Counted from the first letter of the stretch, positions 17,851-27,573 are shown. The stretch is 32,216 nucleotides of DNA from Hydrogenophilales bacterium CG_4_10_14_3_um_filter_63_21 (GCA_002784045.1 PFJX01000119.1:1-32216); one strand, 5' to 3'. Numbers and translations are program-made. Notes: generated from the sequence alone by a model not told the origin.

Positions 17851-18510
17851 ATGAACCGGCCGCTGCTCGCCCGCGGCATCCCTTTCGCCCTGTACATGGT
17901 GTTTCTAGCCGTGGAACAGGGCACGCGGGCATGGGGTGGCGCCAGCTTCGACACACGCTGGCTGTATCCCGTCAAGGTTGCCGTGGTGGCGTTCGCGCTC
18001 TGGCATTTCCGGAGCGAGTATCGCGAGTTGCTGGTGCGCCCGGCACGCACCCCTTTGATCGTCTCGCTTTTGCTCGGCGTGCTGGTGTTCATGCTGTGGG
18101 TCAATCTCGATCAGGGCTGGCTCAACCTCGGTGGGACTACCGGCTATGATCCGCGCACACCGGACGGCGGCTTGAGCTGGACGCTGATCGCCTTTCGCCT
18201 GGCCGGTGCCACGCTGCTGGTGCCGCTCATGGAAGAGTTGTTCTGGCGCTCCTTTCTGCTGCGCTGGATCGAGCGCCAGGACTTCCTTTCCGTCACGGCG
18301 AGCGAAGTCGGCCTGCGCGCCATCCTCCTCTCCAGTATTCTCTTCGGTAGCGAACACACTCTCTGGTTCGCCGGCATCCTGGCTGGCCTGGCCTATGCCT
18401 GGCTGTATCGAACCTATAACACGCTCTGGGCGCCGATCGCCGCGCATGCCAGCACCAACCTGATTCTGGGTCTATGGGTGCTGCAAACCGGTGCCTGGCA
18501 ATTCTGGTAA
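17851..18510 (+). CDS. CAAX prenyl protease-related (CPBP) membrane protein, exosortase-associated
   Basis: A 219-residue polytopic membrane protein of the CPBP/Abi superfamily. All three intramembrane metalloprotease motifs are present: EELFWR (E128, E129, R133), FGSEH (F165, H169) and HASTN (H199). It has about six to eight hydrophobic segments. The N-terminal [16 protein letters not shown] and the overall length fit the CAAX-related subfamily found with exosortase systems. The substrate is unknown. It lies 25 bp after epsD and 13 bp before galE. No exosortase gene is in the window, so its partner must lie elsewhere. Confidence 0.85.
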   Translation: MNRPLLARGIPFALYMVFLAVEQGTRAWGGASFDTRWLYPVKVAVVAFALWHFRSEYRELLVRPARTPLIVSLLLGVLVFMLWVNLDQGWLNLGGTTGYDPRTPDGGLSWTLIAFRLAGATLLVPLMEELFWRSFLLRWIERQDFLSVTASEVGLRAILLSSILFGSEHTLWFAGILAGLAYAWLYRTYNTLWAPIAAHASTNLILGLWVLQTGAWQFW

Positions 18511-18523
18511 ACCGTTCAAGAAC

Positions 18524-19546
18524 ATGAAACAGACCATCCTGATCACCGGTGGCGCCGGTTACATCGGTTCCCACGCCTGCCTGGAATTCCTCGCCGCCGG
18601 CCATGACGTCGTGGTGCTCGACAACTTGTGCAACAGCAGCGCGGAATCGTTGCGGCGGGTGAAGGCATTGAGCGGCCGCGAGTTTCCCTTCATCCAGGCC
18701 GACATCCGCGATCGCGGCGCGCTCGACGCGTTGTTCCGGAAACACGCCATCGACGCCGTGATCCACTTTGCCGGCCTCAAAGCGGTGGGCGAGTCGGTGG
18801 AACAGCCGCTGCGCTATTACGACAACAACCTCGCTGGCAGCCTCACCCTGTTCGAGGCCATGCAGGCGGCCGGGGTGAAAACCGTGGTGTTCAGTTCCTC
18901 CGCCACGGTCTACGGCGATCCCGCCTCGGTGCCGATCCGCGAGGATTTTCCGGTGGGCGCCACCACCAACCCTTATGGCCGCAGCAAGCTGATCATTGAG
19001 CAGATATTGGCTGACCTGGCGGTCTCCGACCCGGAGTGGCGGATCGCCCTGCTGCGTTATTTCAACCCGGTGGGCGCGCACAAGAGTGGCCGCATCGGCG
19101 AGGACCCGCGTGGCATTCCCAACAACCTGATGCCCTACATCGCCCAGGTGGCGGTGGGCCGGCGCGAGTATCTGAACGTCTGGGGCAACGACTACCCGAC
19201 GCCGGACGGCACCGGGGTGCGCGATTACATCCATGTGGTCGACCTGGCTCAGGGCCACCTCAAAGCCGTGGAAAAACTCGCTGTGGGCACCGGCGTGCGA
19301 ATCTGGAACCTGGGTACCGGGCGCGGCTACAGCGTGCTGGAAATGGCGAAGGCCTTCGAGAAAGCCAGCGGGCGCCCAGTGCCCTACCAGTTCGCGCCGC
19401 GCCGTGTCGGCGACATCGCCCAGTGCTATGCCGACCCGGCGCTGGCGGCCCGCGAACTGGGCTGGAAAGCACAGCGTGGGCTGGATGAAATGTGCGAAGA
19501 CACCTGGCGCTGGCAATCCATGAACCCGCAAGGTTTTACTGAATAA
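18524..19546 (+). CDS. galE: UDP-glucose 4-epimerase
   Basis: A 340-residue extended short-chain dehydrogenase starting [20 protein letters not shown]. It interconverts UDP-glucose and UDP-galactose with bound NAD. The Rossmann motif GGAGYIGSH (8-16), the FSSSATVYG serine segment and the catalytic NPYGRSK (Tyr-x-x-x-Lys) are intact, as is [18 protein letters not shown] of GalE. The start at 18524 is favoured because an upstream in-frame ATG at 18491 lies within the preceding gene. It supplies UDP-galactose for surface polysaccharide along with the rfb genes that follow. Confidence 0.96.
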   Translation: MKQTILITGGAGYIGSHACLEFLAAGHDVVVLDNLCNSSAESLRRVKALSGREFPFIQADIRDRGALDALFRKHAIDAVIHFAGLKAVGESVEQPLRYYDNNLAGSLTLFEAMQAAGVKTVVFSSSATVYGDPASVPIREDFPVGATTNPYGRSKLIIEQILADLAVSDPEWRIALLRYFNPVGAHKSGRIGEDPRGIPNNLMPYIAQVAVGRREYLNVWGNDYPTPDGTGVRDYIHVVDLAQGHLKAVEKLAVGTGVRIWNLGTGRGYSVLEMAKAFEKASGRPVPYQFAPRRVGDIAQCYADPALAARELGWKAQRGLDEMCEDTWRWQSMNPQGFTE

Positions 19547-19555
19547 GGAGACAAC

Positions 19556-20623
19556 ATGATCCTCGTCACCGGCGGCGCCGGCTTCATCGGCGCGAACTTC
19601 ATCCTCGACTGGCTGGCTGAACACCACGAGCCGGTCCTCAACCTCGACAAACTCACCTACGCCGGCAACCTGGAGAACCTCGCTAGCCTGCGAGGCGATG
19701 GCCGGCATCTCTTCGTCCAGGGTGACATTGGCGACCGCGCCTTGATCGGCAAATTGCTCGCCGAACAGCAGCCGCGCGCCATCGTCAATTTCGCCGCCGA
19801 GAGCCACGTCGACCGCTCCATCCACGGCCCGGAAGACTTCATCCAGACCAACATTGTCGGTACCTTCCATCTGCTCGAAGAAGTTCGAGCCTACTGGAAC
19901 GGCCTGGGGGACGCCGAGAAGGCCGCATTCCGCTTCCTCCACGTCTCCACCGACGAAGTCTATGGTTCCCTCGGCCGCGACGACGCGCCCTTCACCGAAG
20001 AAACCGCGTTCGCCCCCAACAGCCCCTATTCCGCCAGCAAAGCCAGCTCCGACCATCTGGTGCGCGCCTACCACCACACCTATGGCCTGCCGGTGCTCAC
20101 CACCAACTGCTCCAATAACTACGGACCCTACCAGTTCCCCGAGAAACTCATCCCCCTGATGATCCTCAACGCCACCCAGGGCAAGGCGCTGCCGATCTAC
20201 GGCGATGGCATGAACGTGCGCGACTGGCTCTATGTCTCCGACCACTGCGCCGCGATTCGCGCCGTGCTGGCCAAAGGCCGGGTGGGCGAGACCTACAACA
20301 TCGGCGGCTGGAATGAGATGCCCAACCTCGACATCGTGCACCGGGTCTGTGGCCTGCTCGATGAGTTCCAGCCCAGCGTCGACGGCCCCGCCACCCGCTT
20401 GATTACCTACGTCAAAGACCGCCCCGGCCACGACCGCCGCTACGCCATCGACGCCAGCAAGATTCACCGCGAACTCGGCTGGAAACCTGCCGAAACCTTC
20501 GCGACCGGCATCCGCAAGACGGTGAAGTGGTATCTGGACAACAGCGGCTGGGTGGAAAACGTGGCGAGCGGCGAATACCGCAAGTGGCTCGATACCCACT
20601 ACGCCACCAGGAGCGAGTCATGA
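19556..20623 (+). CDS. rfbB: dTDP-glucose 4,6-dehydratase
   Basis: A 355-residue RmlB, second enzyme of dTDP-L-rhamnose synthesis: it converts dTDP-glucose to dTDP-4-keto-6-deoxyglucose. Motifs seen are [11 protein letters not shown] (residues 6-16), [12 protein letters not shown], the catalytic [10 protein letters not shown] (Asp-Glu) and [10 protein letters not shown] (Tyr-x-x-x-Lys), and [20 protein letters not shown] precedes the start. The gene is 9 bp after galE and its TGA overlaps the rfbA ATG. Confidence 0.97.
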   Translation: MILVTGGAGFIGANFILDWLAEHHEPVLNLDKLTYAGNLENLASLRGDGRHLFVQGDIGDRALIGKLLAEQQPRAIVNFAAESHVDRSIHGPEDFIQTNIVGTFHLLEEVRAYWNGLGDAEKAAFRFLHVSTDEVYGSLGRDDAPFTEETAFAPNSPYSASKASSDHLVRAYHHTYGLPVLTTNCSNNYGPYQFPEKLIPLMILNATQGKALPIYGDGMNVRDWLYVSDHCAAIRAVLAKGRVGETYNIGGWNEMPNLDIVHRVCGLLDEFQPSVDGPATRLITYVKDRPGHDRRYAIDASKIHRELGWKPAETFATGIRKTVKWYLDNSGWVENVASGEYRKWLDTHYATRSES

Positions 20624-21513
20624 GTGTTACCAATATCCGCAAAGGCCTCATCCTCGCCGGTGGCTCCGGTACACGCCTGTATCCCGCCACCCTGGCGGTG
20701 TCCAAGCAGCTCCTGCCGATCTACGACAAACCGATGATCTACCACCCGCTGACCACGCTCATGCTGGCTGGCATCCGCGACGTCCTGATCATCTCCACCC
20801 CGCAGGACACGCCGCGCTTCGAACAACTTCTCGGCGACGGCAGCCAGTGGGGCCTCAACTTGCGCTACGCCGTGCAACCCAGCCCAGACGGCCTGGCGCA
20901 GGCCTTTATCATCGGCGCCGACTTCATTGGCGGCGGCCCCTCCGCCCTGGTTCTGGGCGACAACATCTTCTACGGCCATGAAATGGCGCAAGACCTGCGC
21001 GCCGCCAGCGACCAGGCCAGTGGCGCCACCGTTTTCGCCTATCGGGTCAACGATCCCGAGCGTTACGGCGTGGTCGAGTTCGACGCCGCCGGCCGCGCCA
21101 TCAGCCTGGAAGAAAAACCCACGGCGCCCAAGTCCAATTACGCCGTCACCGGGCTCTACTTCTATGACCACCGCGTGATCGACATCGCCCGCGGCATGAA
21201 ACCCTCGCCGCGCGGCGAACTGGAAATCACCGACGTCAACCGGCGCTACCTGGAATGGAACGAACTCAACGTTTCAATTCTGGGGCGCGGCCATGCCTGG
21301 CTCGATACCGGCACCCACGAATCGCTGCTGGAAGCCGGCCTGTTCATCGAAACGATTGAAAAGCGCCAAGGCCTCAAGGTCGCCTGTCCGGAGGAGATTG
21401 CCTACCGGCAGGGCTACATCGACGCACAGCAGGTGGAGAAACTCGCCACCCCTCTGAAGAAAAACGCTTATGGCCAATACCTGCTGGCCATGCTCAACGA
21501 GAGGATCTTCTGA
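20620..21513 (+). CDS. rfbA: Glucose-1-phosphate thymidylyltransferase
   Basis: A 297-residue RmlA, the first and feedback-controlled step of dTDP-rhamnose synthesis (dTTP plus glucose-1-phosphate). The nucleotide-binding [20 protein letters not shown], the [14 protein letters not shown] segment, LGDNIFYGH with a metal-binding Asp, and [20 protein letters not shown] are present. The ATG overlaps the rfbB stop by 4 bp (20620-20623) and AGGAG precedes it. Its own stop shares one base with the rfbC start. Confidence 0.97.
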   Translation: MSVTNIRKGLILAGGSGTRLYPATLAVSKQLLPIYDKPMIYHPLTTLMLAGIRDVLIISTPQDTPRFEQLLGDGSQWGLNLRYAVQPSPDGLAQAFIIGADFIGGGPSALVLGDNIFYGHEMAQDLRAASDQASGATVFAYRVNDPERYGVVEFDAAGRAISLEEKPTAPKSNYAVTGLYFYDHRVIDIARGMKPSPRGELEITDVNRRYLEWNELNVSILGRGHAWLDTGTHESLLEAGLFIETIEKRQGLKVACPEEIAYRQGYIDAQQVEKLATPLKKNAYGQYLLAMLNERIF

Positions 21514-22067
21514 TGCGGCCCATCACGACTGAACTGCCCGAAGTTCTCCTCATCGAACCGAAAGTCTTTGGTGATGCGCGCGGCTTCTTCATGGAAAGCT
21601 GGAACCGCAAGACCTTCCAGAGCTTGGGGCTGAACCTGGATTTCGTGCAGGACAACCACTCCCGCTCCGGCCAAGGGGTGTTGCGTGGCTTGCATTACCA
21701 GCTCCACCAACCGCAAGGCAAGCTGGTGCGTGTGACCAGCGGCGCGGTCTACGATGTCGCCGTCGATCTGCGTAAATCCTCACCCAACTTCGGCAAGTGG
21801 ACCGGCCACGAACTCTCGGCTGAGAACAAGCACATGCTGTGGGTTCCGCCCGGCTTCGCGCACGGCTTTCTGGTGCTCTCGGAAACCGCCGACTTCCTCT
21901 ACAAGACCACCGAGTACTACGCGCCGGAACATGAGCGTTGCGTGCGCTGGAACGACCCGGCGATCGGCATTCCGTGGCCATTGGGTTTGCCGCTGGGCGG
22001 CGAACCGGCGCTATCGGCCAAGGACAAGGTGGGGAGCTTGCTGAAAGACGCCGAGGTCTACCCATGA
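21513..22067 (+). CDS. rfbC: dTDP-4-dehydrorhamnose 3,5-epimerase
   Basis: A 184-residue RmlC of the cupin fold, which epimerises C3 and C5 of dTDP-4-keto-6-deoxyglucose. The family signature DNHSRSGQGVLRGLHYQ carries the catalytic His, and GKLVRVTSGAVYDVAVDLRKSSPNFGKW and PPGFAHGFLVLSE follow as expected. The length is typical. Start and stop overlap rfbA (1 bp) and rfbD (4 bp), indicating tight coupling. Confidence 0.97.
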   Translation: MRPITTELPEVLLIEPKVFGDARGFFMESWNRKTFQSLGLNLDFVQDNHSRSGQGVLRGLHYQLHQPQGKLVRVTSGAVYDVAVDLRKSSPNFGKWTGHELSAENKHMLWVPPGFAHGFLVLSETADFLYKTTEYYAPEHERCVRWNDPAIGIPWPLGLPLGGEPALSAKDKVGSLLKDAEVYP

Positions 22068-22936
22068 AGATTCTGCTGACCGGCGGCAGTGGCCAGGTTG
22101 GCTGGGAGTTGCGCCGCACCCTGGCTTGTCTTGGCGAAGTCGTTGTCGTCGATTCCAAAATCATGAACCTGGCGGATGCCGACGCCATCCGCCGCGTGGT
22201 GCGCGAGGTGGCTCCGCGGATCATCGTCAACCCAGCCGCGCATACCGCGGTCGACAAGGCGGAAAGTGAAGTTGATCTGGCCTACGCCATCAATGCCAGC
22301 GCACCCGGAATTCTGGCCGTTGAGGCCGAGAAACTGGGCGCGCTGCTGGTGCATTATTCCACCGACTATGTGTTCGATGGCAGTGGCGCTAGATACTGGC
22401 AAGAAGACGATGCGACTGGCCCGCTCAATGTCTATGGCGCCAGCAAATTGGCCGGTGAACAGGCGATCCAGGCCGCCTGCCAACACCATCTAATCTTTCG
22501 CACTTCCTGGGTCTATGGCGCGCGCGGCGCCAACTTCCTGCTCACCATGCGGCGGCTCATGCGGGAGCGGCCGGAACTCAAAATCGTCGCGGACCAGATC
22601 GGCGCCCCCACCTGGAGCCGGATGCTGGCCGAAGCCACCGCGTTGATCCTGGCCCAACACCTCTCACCCGCACGCGGCGCCGACCGGCCCGAGCCGTGGG
22701 GCGTGTATCACATGACCAACAGCGGCGAGACGTCCTGGCATGGCTTCGCGCAAGCCATTCAGTCGCTCGACGGCGAGGAATCCAGGGCGAGGCTGTTGCC
22801 CATTCCCGGCAGCGACTACCCCACCCCGGCGAAGCGCCCGCTCAACTCGCGGTTGAACAACGACAAGCTGGCGCGCGTGTTCGGCGTGCGTCTGCCGAAT
22901 TGGTGGCAGACGTTGAGCCTGTGCATGCAATCGTAG
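22064..22936 (+). CDS. rfbD: dTDP-4-dehydrorhamnose reductase
   Basis: A 290-residue RmlD, which reduces dTDP-4-keto-L-rhamnose to dTDP-L-rhamnose with NAD(P)H. The N-terminal KILLTGGSGQVGWELRR is the nucleotide-binding loop, NPAAHTAVDKAE and YSTDYVFDG are family marks, and YGASKLAGEQAI supplies the Tyr-x-x-x-Lys pair. The chosen start at 22064 overlaps the rfbC stop. The gene completes the rfbBACD set. Confidence 0.97.
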   Translation: MKILLTGGSGQVGWELRRTLACLGEVVVVDSKIMNLADADAIRRVVREVAPRIIVNPAAHTAVDKAESEVDLAYAINASAPGILAVEAEKLGALLVHYSTDYVFDGSGARYWQEDDATGPLNVYGASKLAGEQAIQAACQHHLIFRTSWVYGARGANFLLTMRRLMRERPELKIVADQIGAPTWSRMLAEATALILAQHLSPARGADRPEPWGVYHMTNSGETSWHGFAQAIQSLDGEESRARLLPIPGSDYPTPAKRPLNSRLNNDKLARVFGVRLPNWWQTLSLCMQS

Positions 22937-22937
22937 G

Positions 22938-24179
22938 ATGGACATCGTATTCGCCGCTCTGCTGGGGTTCGCATTGGGTCTGATCCTGCTGTTCTGGCAG
23001 CGTGGCCGCTGGCAATCCCGTGTCACCGAACTGGAAATCCGCCTGGAACAGGAACGCGACAGCGCCGACGAAAAAGCCGCGTTGTTGCGGAATGCCGAGC
23101 GCGAGCTGGCCGACGCGTTCAAAGCCCTCTCCGCCGACGCTCTCAAGAGCAACAACCAGGCGTTTCTCGACCTTGCCCGGCAGAACCTCGCCAGCTTCCA
23201 GGAACAGGCCAGGGGCGATCTGGCGGCCCGCCAGCAGGCGGTGGCTACCCTGGTCAAGCCACTGGCGGAAACTCTGGATAAGCTCAACACCCAGCAGCGG
23301 GAAATGGAACAGTTGCGCAGTGGCGCCTACGCCGGCCTCACCGAGCAGGTTAAAGGCCTGCTGGCCGCCCAGCATGATCTGAAGAGCGAGACGCATCGCC
23401 TGGTGACTGCCCTGCGCCGTCCCGAGGTGCGCGGCCGCTGGGGCGAGGTGCAGTTGCGCCGGGTGGTGGAAATGGCCGGGATGCTGGATCACTGCGATTT
23501 CTTTGAACAGGAAGCCACCACTGATGGACGCCGCCCCGACATGGTGGTGCGCCTGCCCGGTGGCAAGAGTGTGGTGCTGGACTCGAAGGCGCCGGTTGCC
23601 GCCTATCTGGAAGCGGTGGAGGCAGAACATGAAGACACCCGCCAGCGCGCGCTCGCTCGCTACGCCCAGCATGTGCGCACCCATGTCCAACAACTGGCGG
23701 CCAAGGCCTATTGGGAACAGTTCGCGCCGGCGCCGGAATTCGTGGTGCTGTTCCTCCCTGGTGAAGCCTTCTTCGGCGCCGCGCTGCGGGAAGACCCCGA
23801 CCTGATCGAATATGCCAGCGAGAAGAAAGTGATCCTCGCCACGCCCACCACCCTGCTGGCCTTGTTGAAGGCGGTCTATTACGGCTGGCGCCAGGAGGCC
23901 CTCGCCGACAACGCGCGCCAAGTCAGCCAGTTGGGCGCCCAGTTGTATGAGCGCCTGTCCAAATTGGGTGAGCACTGGAACAGCGTCGGCAAGAATCTGG
24001 GCCAGGCGGTGAAAGCCTACAACGACGCCACCGGCTCGCTGGAAAGCCGGGTGTTGGTGACGGCGCGCAAATTCGAGGAGTTGCAGGTGGCGGCGGAAGG
24101 CAAGAGCCTTCCGATAACCCAGCCGGTGGAGCTGGCCGCGCGCATCCTGCAAGCCCCCGAGTCGACAGCGGAAAAATAA
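22938..24179 (+). CDS. rmuC: DNA recombination protein RmuC
   Basis: A 413-residue RmuC. One N-terminal membrane helix (about residues 2-21, DIVFAALLGFALGLILLFW) is followed by a long coiled coil (about 25-150, rich in E, Q, K and A), then the conserved RmuC core with RGRWGEVQLRRVVEMAGM, DMVVRLPGGKSVVLDSKAP and ATPTTLLALLKAVYYGWRQE. RmuC limits recombination at short inverted repeats, probably through a nuclease-like fold. It begins one base after the rfbD stop, so it is cotranscribed with the sugar genes though functionally distinct. Confidence 0.93.
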   Translation: MDIVFAALLGFALGLILLFWQRGRWQSRVTELEIRLEQERDSADEKAALLRNAERELADAFKALSADALKSNNQAFLDLARQNLASFQEQARGDLAARQQAVATLVKPLAETLDKLNTQQREMEQLRSGAYAGLTEQVKGLLAAQHDLKSETHRLVTALRRPEVRGRWGEVQLRRVVEMAGMLDHCDFFEQEATTDGRRPDMVVRLPGGKSVVLDSKAPVAAYLEAVEAEHEDTRQRALARYAQHVRTHVQQLAAKAYWEQFAPAPEFVVLFLPGEAFFGAALREDPDLIEYASEKKVILATPTTLLALLKAVYYGWRQEALADNARQVSQLGAQLYERLSKLGEHWNSVGKNLGQAVKAYNDATGSLESRVLVTARKFEELQVAAEGKSLPITQPVELAARILQAPESTAEK

Positions 24180-24182
24180 CCC

Positions 24183-25046
24183 TTGGGTTCCACCTGGATG
24201 CTCCTGGCTGGAGCCTCATTCGCGCTCATGAGCGTGCTGGTGAAGCTGGGCGTGCAGTGGTTCTCCAGCCATGAACTGGTGTTCTACCGTTCCCTGACTG
24301 GCTTGCTCCTGCTGCTGGCTGGGATGACGCTGCGCCACGGTATCAGGACTGGGCGGCACTTCCTGGGGGAGCACATCGGCCTGCATCTGCGGCGTAGCGT
24401 GGTCGGCTTTCTCGCCCTGGCCACCTACTTTTACGCCGTGGCGCATTTGCCCCTTTCGCTGGCCATTACCCTCAATTACACGGCGCCCCTCTTTCTCGCC
24501 CTGCTCATGCCCTGGCAGCTCAACGAGCGGCCCAATCGGCCGCAGCAGGTGACGGTGGCGGTGGGCTTCCTCGGCGTGGCGCTCATGTTGCGGCCCTGGG
24601 ACAGCGCGCCGCAAGACCTGGTGGCCGGCCTGGTCGGTCTGTTCTCCGGGGTGATGGCGGCTTTCGCCTATGTCTATGTGCGCCGTCTGGGGTGCCTGGG
24701 TGAGCCGGAATGGCGCACGGTGTTCTGGTTCGCGCTGGTGTCCACCCTGGGTGCCAGCGCGTTGGCCGGCCTCGGCGGCTGGCATGTGCCGGCCACATCA
24801 GAGCACGTCGCCGTGCTGCTCGGTATTGGCCTGTTCGCTACCCTGGGCCAGCTCGCCATGACCCGCGCCTACCGCAAGGGCGATACCGTGGTGGTGGCCG
24901 CGTTCGCCTACAGTACGGTGGTGTTCGGCAGTATTCTGGATGCCTTAATCTTCAACATGGAGATGCCGATCTCAGCCTGGGTCGGCATGCTGATTACCGT
25001 GCTGGCCGGTATCCGGGCGGTACAACTCACGAGGAATGGAAAATGA
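24183..25046 (+). CDS. DMT-family (EamA) transporter
   Basis: A 287-residue inner-membrane protein with about ten hydrophobic helices in two EamA repeats (roughly residues 5-135 and 150-283). VFYRSLTGLLLLLAG and the repeat end SLAITLNYTAPLFLALL are typical of drug/metabolite-type exporters. The TTG at 24183 is the first possible start after the in-frame rmuC stop; ATG at 24198 is an alternative that would trim only five residues. The substrate cannot be predicted. The stop overlaps the following gene (ATGA). Confidence 0.88.
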   Translation: MGSTWMLLAGASFALMSVLVKLGVQWFSSHELVFYRSLTGLLLLLAGMTLRHGIRTGRHFLGEHIGLHLRRSVVGFLALATYFYAVAHLPLSLAITLNYTAPLFLALLMPWQLNERPNRPQQVTVAVGFLGVALMLRPWDSAPQDLVAGLVGLFSGVMAAFAYVYVRRLGCLGEPEWRTVFWFALVSTLGASALAGLGGWHVPATSEHVAVLLGIGLFATLGQLAMTRAYRKGDTVVVAAFAYSTVVFGSILDALIFNMEMPISAWVGMLITVLAGIRAVQLTRNGK

Positions 25047-25396
25047 TTGCAATCAGCAGTGAAAAAAACCTGGTTTCCGTCTCCGTTATCGGCGAATTCA
25101 CGCTGGCGGACTACAAGGACTTTGAGCAGCACATGCTGCATGGCCTGCAATTTGAAGGCGGCGTCAATGTGTTGCTCGATCTGCGTGACATGGTTCGCTA
25201 CACCCTCGATGTGGCCTGGGAAGAGATCAAGTTCTCGCGTGAACATCGCTATGATTTCCGCAAGATCGCCGTGGTGACGGCGGATGAATGGATCGTCTGG
25301 CTGGCCTGGCTGAACCGCCTGTTCGTCGATGCGGAAGTACAGGCGTTTGATGATCCCGGCATCGCCCTGGAGTGGCTGAACGAGGAAAAAAACTGA
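25043..25396 (+). CDS. SpoIIAA/STAS-like small protein
   Basis: A 117-residue cytosolic protein starting MIAISSEKNLVSVSVIGEFT. It resembles the SpoIIAA-like (STAS/SEC14) family: a strand-helix pattern with GEFTLADYKDFEQHM, NVLLDLRDMVRYTLDVAWEEIKF, and a C-terminal helix after FDDPGIALEWL. Partners and function are unknown; STAS folds usually bind regulators or lipids. GAGGAA precedes the start, which overlaps the transporter stop by 4 bp. Its stop faces the osmC-like stop only 2 bp away. Confidence 0.75.
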   Translation: MIAISSEKNLVSVSVIGEFTLADYKDFEQHMLHGLQFEGGVNVLLDLRDMVRYTLDVAWEEIKFSREHRYDFRKIAVVTADEWIVWLAWLNRLFVDAEVQAFDDPGIALEWLNEEKN

Positions 25397-25398
25397 TT

Positions 25399-25830
25399 TC
25401 AGGCGCTGGCGGGCGCTTCCTCAATAATCTCGAAGTCGTGAGTCATCGCCGCGGTCTTGCCCAGAATGATGCTGGCGGAACAGTACTTCTCCGCAGATAA
25501 CTTGATGGCGCGGTCGACGATCTCCGGCTTCAATCCACGTCCGCGCAACGTGAAATGCATGTGAATCTGGGTGAACACCTTGGGATGATCGGTGGCTCGT
25601 TCAGCACTCACTTCGACTTCGCAGCCGGTCACGTCCTGGCGGCTTTTCTGCAGAATCATCACCACATCCACCGAGGTGCAGCCGCCGGCGCCCATCAGCA
25701 GCATTTCCATCGGCCGCGGGCCCAGGTTGCGGCCGCCGATATCCGGTGAACCGTCCATGATCATGGCGTGGCCGCTTTCCGATTCGGCCATGAAACAGAC
25801 GTTTTCAACCCATTTGACGCGGGATTTCAT
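25399..25830 (-). CDS. OsmC family protein
   Basis: A 143-residue OsmC/Ohr-fold protein starting MKSRVKWVENVCFMAESESG, with AGGAGAAA upstream. The core shows GPRPMEMLLMGAGGCTSVDVVMILQKSRQDV, where the GGC cysteine pairs in the family with a second cysteine near KYCSASIIL to reduce organic hydroperoxides. Both cysteines are present, so peroxidase activity is plausible. The sequence is closer to YhfA-like OsmC proteins than to Ohr. It starts 10 bp after the YdcF-like gene on the same strand. Confidence 0.88.
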   Translation of the reverse strand: MKSRVKWVENVCFMAESESGHAMIMDGSPDIGGRNLGPRPMEMLLMGAGGCTSVDVVMILQKSRQDVTGCEVEVSAERATDHPKVFTQIHMHFTLRGRGLKPEIVDRAIKLSAEKYCSASIILGKTAAMTHDFEIIEEAPASA

Positions 25831-25840
25831 TGAATTTCTC

Positions 25841-26587
25841 CTAATGGCGAATGCGGTACCAAACCAGGCCGATGCCTTCATGCATGGCCAGATAACTGTC
25901 GTAAAGACCCTTTGCGCTGGGTACGAAATCCAGTGGGCGCGGGCCATGGCCACGGGAATAGCCGGTTCCGGCCGGCACCACGCGTAAGCCCTCGTGCTCG
26001 AATGCCGGCAGCGCGCGTGGCAGATGCCAGGCATGGCTGACCAGGTAGATGCGGCTGATGCCTTCTTTCTTCAGTAGCGCGGCGGAAAAATGCGCATTTT
26101 CCCATGTATTCTCGGAACGATCTTCCACCCAGCGCACCTTCACGCCGAATTCCCGCTCCAGCGTCTCGCGCATCAACTGTCCCTCGGGGCGGCCACCGTC
26201 GGGCGCCCCCCCGGCCACCAGCAACGGTTTTCCCAGTTTTCGCGCCAGCCAGGCGCCGTAGCGCACTCGCTCCAGAGTGAAACGCCCTACCGTATCGCCA
26301 CCGTATTCCACCGTATCGTAGCGGCTGCCACCACTCAAGACCACGATGGCATCGGCTTGCCTGCCGTCAAGATTACTGGCGGGTGGTTTCAATGCATCGA
26401 GCATTCCATCACCCACGAACGGTGTCGCCAGCAGCCACAGCGCGGCCAGGCTGAAGCCGATCAAGGTTTGCCCCAATACCCGCCGTCGCTTCAGCAGCAG
26501 CAGGCCGAAACCGCCGAGCAGGAGCAGGTTGAGCGGTGGCAACAGGAAGGCCGCGAGGAAATTGGTGAGCAACCAGGTGATCGACAT
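25841..26587 (-). CDS. YdcF/ElyC family DUF218 membrane protein
   Basis: A 248-residue protein with two N-terminal membrane helices (about 8-30 and 38-58) followed by a DUF218 domain (about 75-230). The motifs DAIVVLSGGSRYD, RYGAWLARKLGKPLLVAGG, EDRSENTWENAHFSA and YLVSHAWHLPRALPAFE are characteristic. Family members such as ElyC and SanA affect envelope integrity and lipid-carrier use; the precise activity is not established. It is divergent from rplM with a 113-bp gap and is followed closely by the osmC-like gene. Confidence 0.87.
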   Translation of the reverse strand: MSITWLLTNFLAAFLLPPLNLLLLGGFGLLLLKRRRVLGQTLIGFSLAALWLLATPFVGDGMLDALKPPASNLDGRQADAIVVLSGGSRYDTVEYGGDTVGRFTLERVRYGAWLARKLGKPLLVAGGAPDGGRPEGQLMRETLEREFGVKVRWVEDRSENTWENAHFSAALLKKEGISRIYLVSHAWHLPRALPAFEHEGLRVVPAGTGYSRGHGPRPLDFVPSAKGLYDSYLAMHEGIGLVWYRIRH

Positions 26588-26631
26588 GGGCCGCGATTAT
26601 CCCGATGCATCCATCCAAGGCAAATACCGGT

Positions 26632-26661
26632 TTGACAGGAAATCGGTAAACCCAATAGAAT
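26632..26661 (+). promoter_or_regulatory. rplM-rpsI promoter
   Basis: A perfect -35 TTGACA (26632-26637) and TAGAAT -10 (26656-26661, 5/6) are 18 bp apart, about 40 bp upstream of rplM. The leader has no strong ribosome site just before the rplM ATG, leaving room for regulation at translation. Confidence 0.8.
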
Positions 26662-26700
26662 CCAACGCTTTCCGAAGCCTCCTTTCTTGGTACAACGAAC

Positions 26701-27129
26701 ATGAAAACCTTCTCCGCTAAGCCCCACGAGGTCCAGCACGACTGGTACCTGGTGGACGGCACTGACCGGGTGCTGGGACGTCTGGCGTCCGAGATCGCCC
26801 GCCGTCTGCGTGGCAAGCACAAGGCCATCTTTACCCCGCACGTGGATACTGGCGACTACATCGTCGTGGTCAACGTCGAAAAGCTCCGCGTCACCGGCAA
26901 CAAGGCCGAAGGCAAGAAGTACTACAGCCACACCGGCTACCCCGGCGGCATCAATGAGACCACCTTCGGCAAGATGCAGGATCGTTTCCCCGGCCGCGCG
27001 CTGGAGAAGGCGGTGAAAGGCATGCTGCCCAAGGGTCCCCTGGGCTACGCCATGATCAAGAAACTCAAGGTCTATGCCGGCGGCGCTCACCCGCACACCG
27101 CGCAGCAGCCCAAAACCCTGGAAATCTGA
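26701..27129 (+). CDS. rplM: 50S ribosomal protein L13
   Basis: A 142-residue L13 starting [20 protein letters not shown]. The family signature is clear: [35 protein letters not shown], then [20 protein letters not shown] and [32 protein letters not shown]13 binds 23S rRNA early in large-subunit assembly. It is followed 8 bp later by rpsI in the near-universal rplM-rpsI pair. Confidence 0.98.
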   Translation: MKTFSAKPHEVQHDWYLVDGTDRVLGRLASEIARRLRGKHKAIFTPHVDTGDYIVVVNVEKLRVTGNKAEGKKYYSHTGYPGGINETTFGKMQDRFPGRALEKAVKGMLPKGPLGYAMIKKLKVYAGGAHPHTAQQPKTLEI

Positions 27130-27137
27130 GGTCTCGA

Positions 27138-27530
27138 ATGATCGGTAACTACTACTACGGCACCGGCCGCCGCAAGAGCTCCGTTGCTCGCGTGTTCATG
27201 AAAGCGGGTTCCGGCAACATCGTCGTCAACGGCAAGGCCGTCGACCAGTACTTCGCCCGTGAAACCGGCCGCATGATCGTGCGTCAGCCCTTGGTGCTGA
27301 CCGAACGCGCGCTCACCTTTGACATCATGGTGAACGTTAACGGCGGCGGCGAAACGGGCCAAGCTGGCGCAGTTCGCCACGGCATCACCCGCGCCCTGAT
27401 CGAATACGACGCGGAGCTGAAAAGCCAGCTGAAGAAAGCTGGTCTGGTCACCCGCGATGCCCGCGAAGTGGAACGCAAGAAAGTCGGCTTCCACAAGGCG
27501 CGCCGTCGCAAGCAATTCTCCAAGCGTTAA
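27138..27530 (+). CDS. rpsI: 30S ribosomal protein S9
   Basis: A 130-residue S9 starting [20 protein letters not shown]. Conserved [39 protein letters not shown] and [20 protein letters not shown] are intact; the basic C-terminal tail reaches the ribosomal P site. It lies 8 bp after rplM and is followed by a strong terminator. Confidence 0.98.
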   Translation: MIGNYYYGTGRRKSSVARVFMKAGSGNIVVNGKAVDQYFARETGRMIVRQPLVLTERALTFDIMVNVNGGGETGQAGAVRHGITRALIEYDAELKSQLKKAGLVTRDAREVERKKVGFHKARRRKQFSKR

Positions 27531-27552
27531 TTTGCGCTGGATATTCGAGAAG

Positions 27553-27573
27553 GCCGCCCGAGGGCGGCTTTTT
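27553..27573 (+). terminator. rho-independent terminator of rplM-rpsI
   Basis: A GC stem GCCGCC (27553-27558) and GGCGGC (27563-27568) with a CGAG loop is followed by TTTTT. It is 22 bp after the rpsI stop and just ahead of argC. Confidence 0.92.

Noticed and set aside
18293-20599. A 768-codon open frame on the minus strand opposite galE and rfbB
   Set aside because: Both sense genes have intact catalytic motifs; the antisense frame reflects codon bias.
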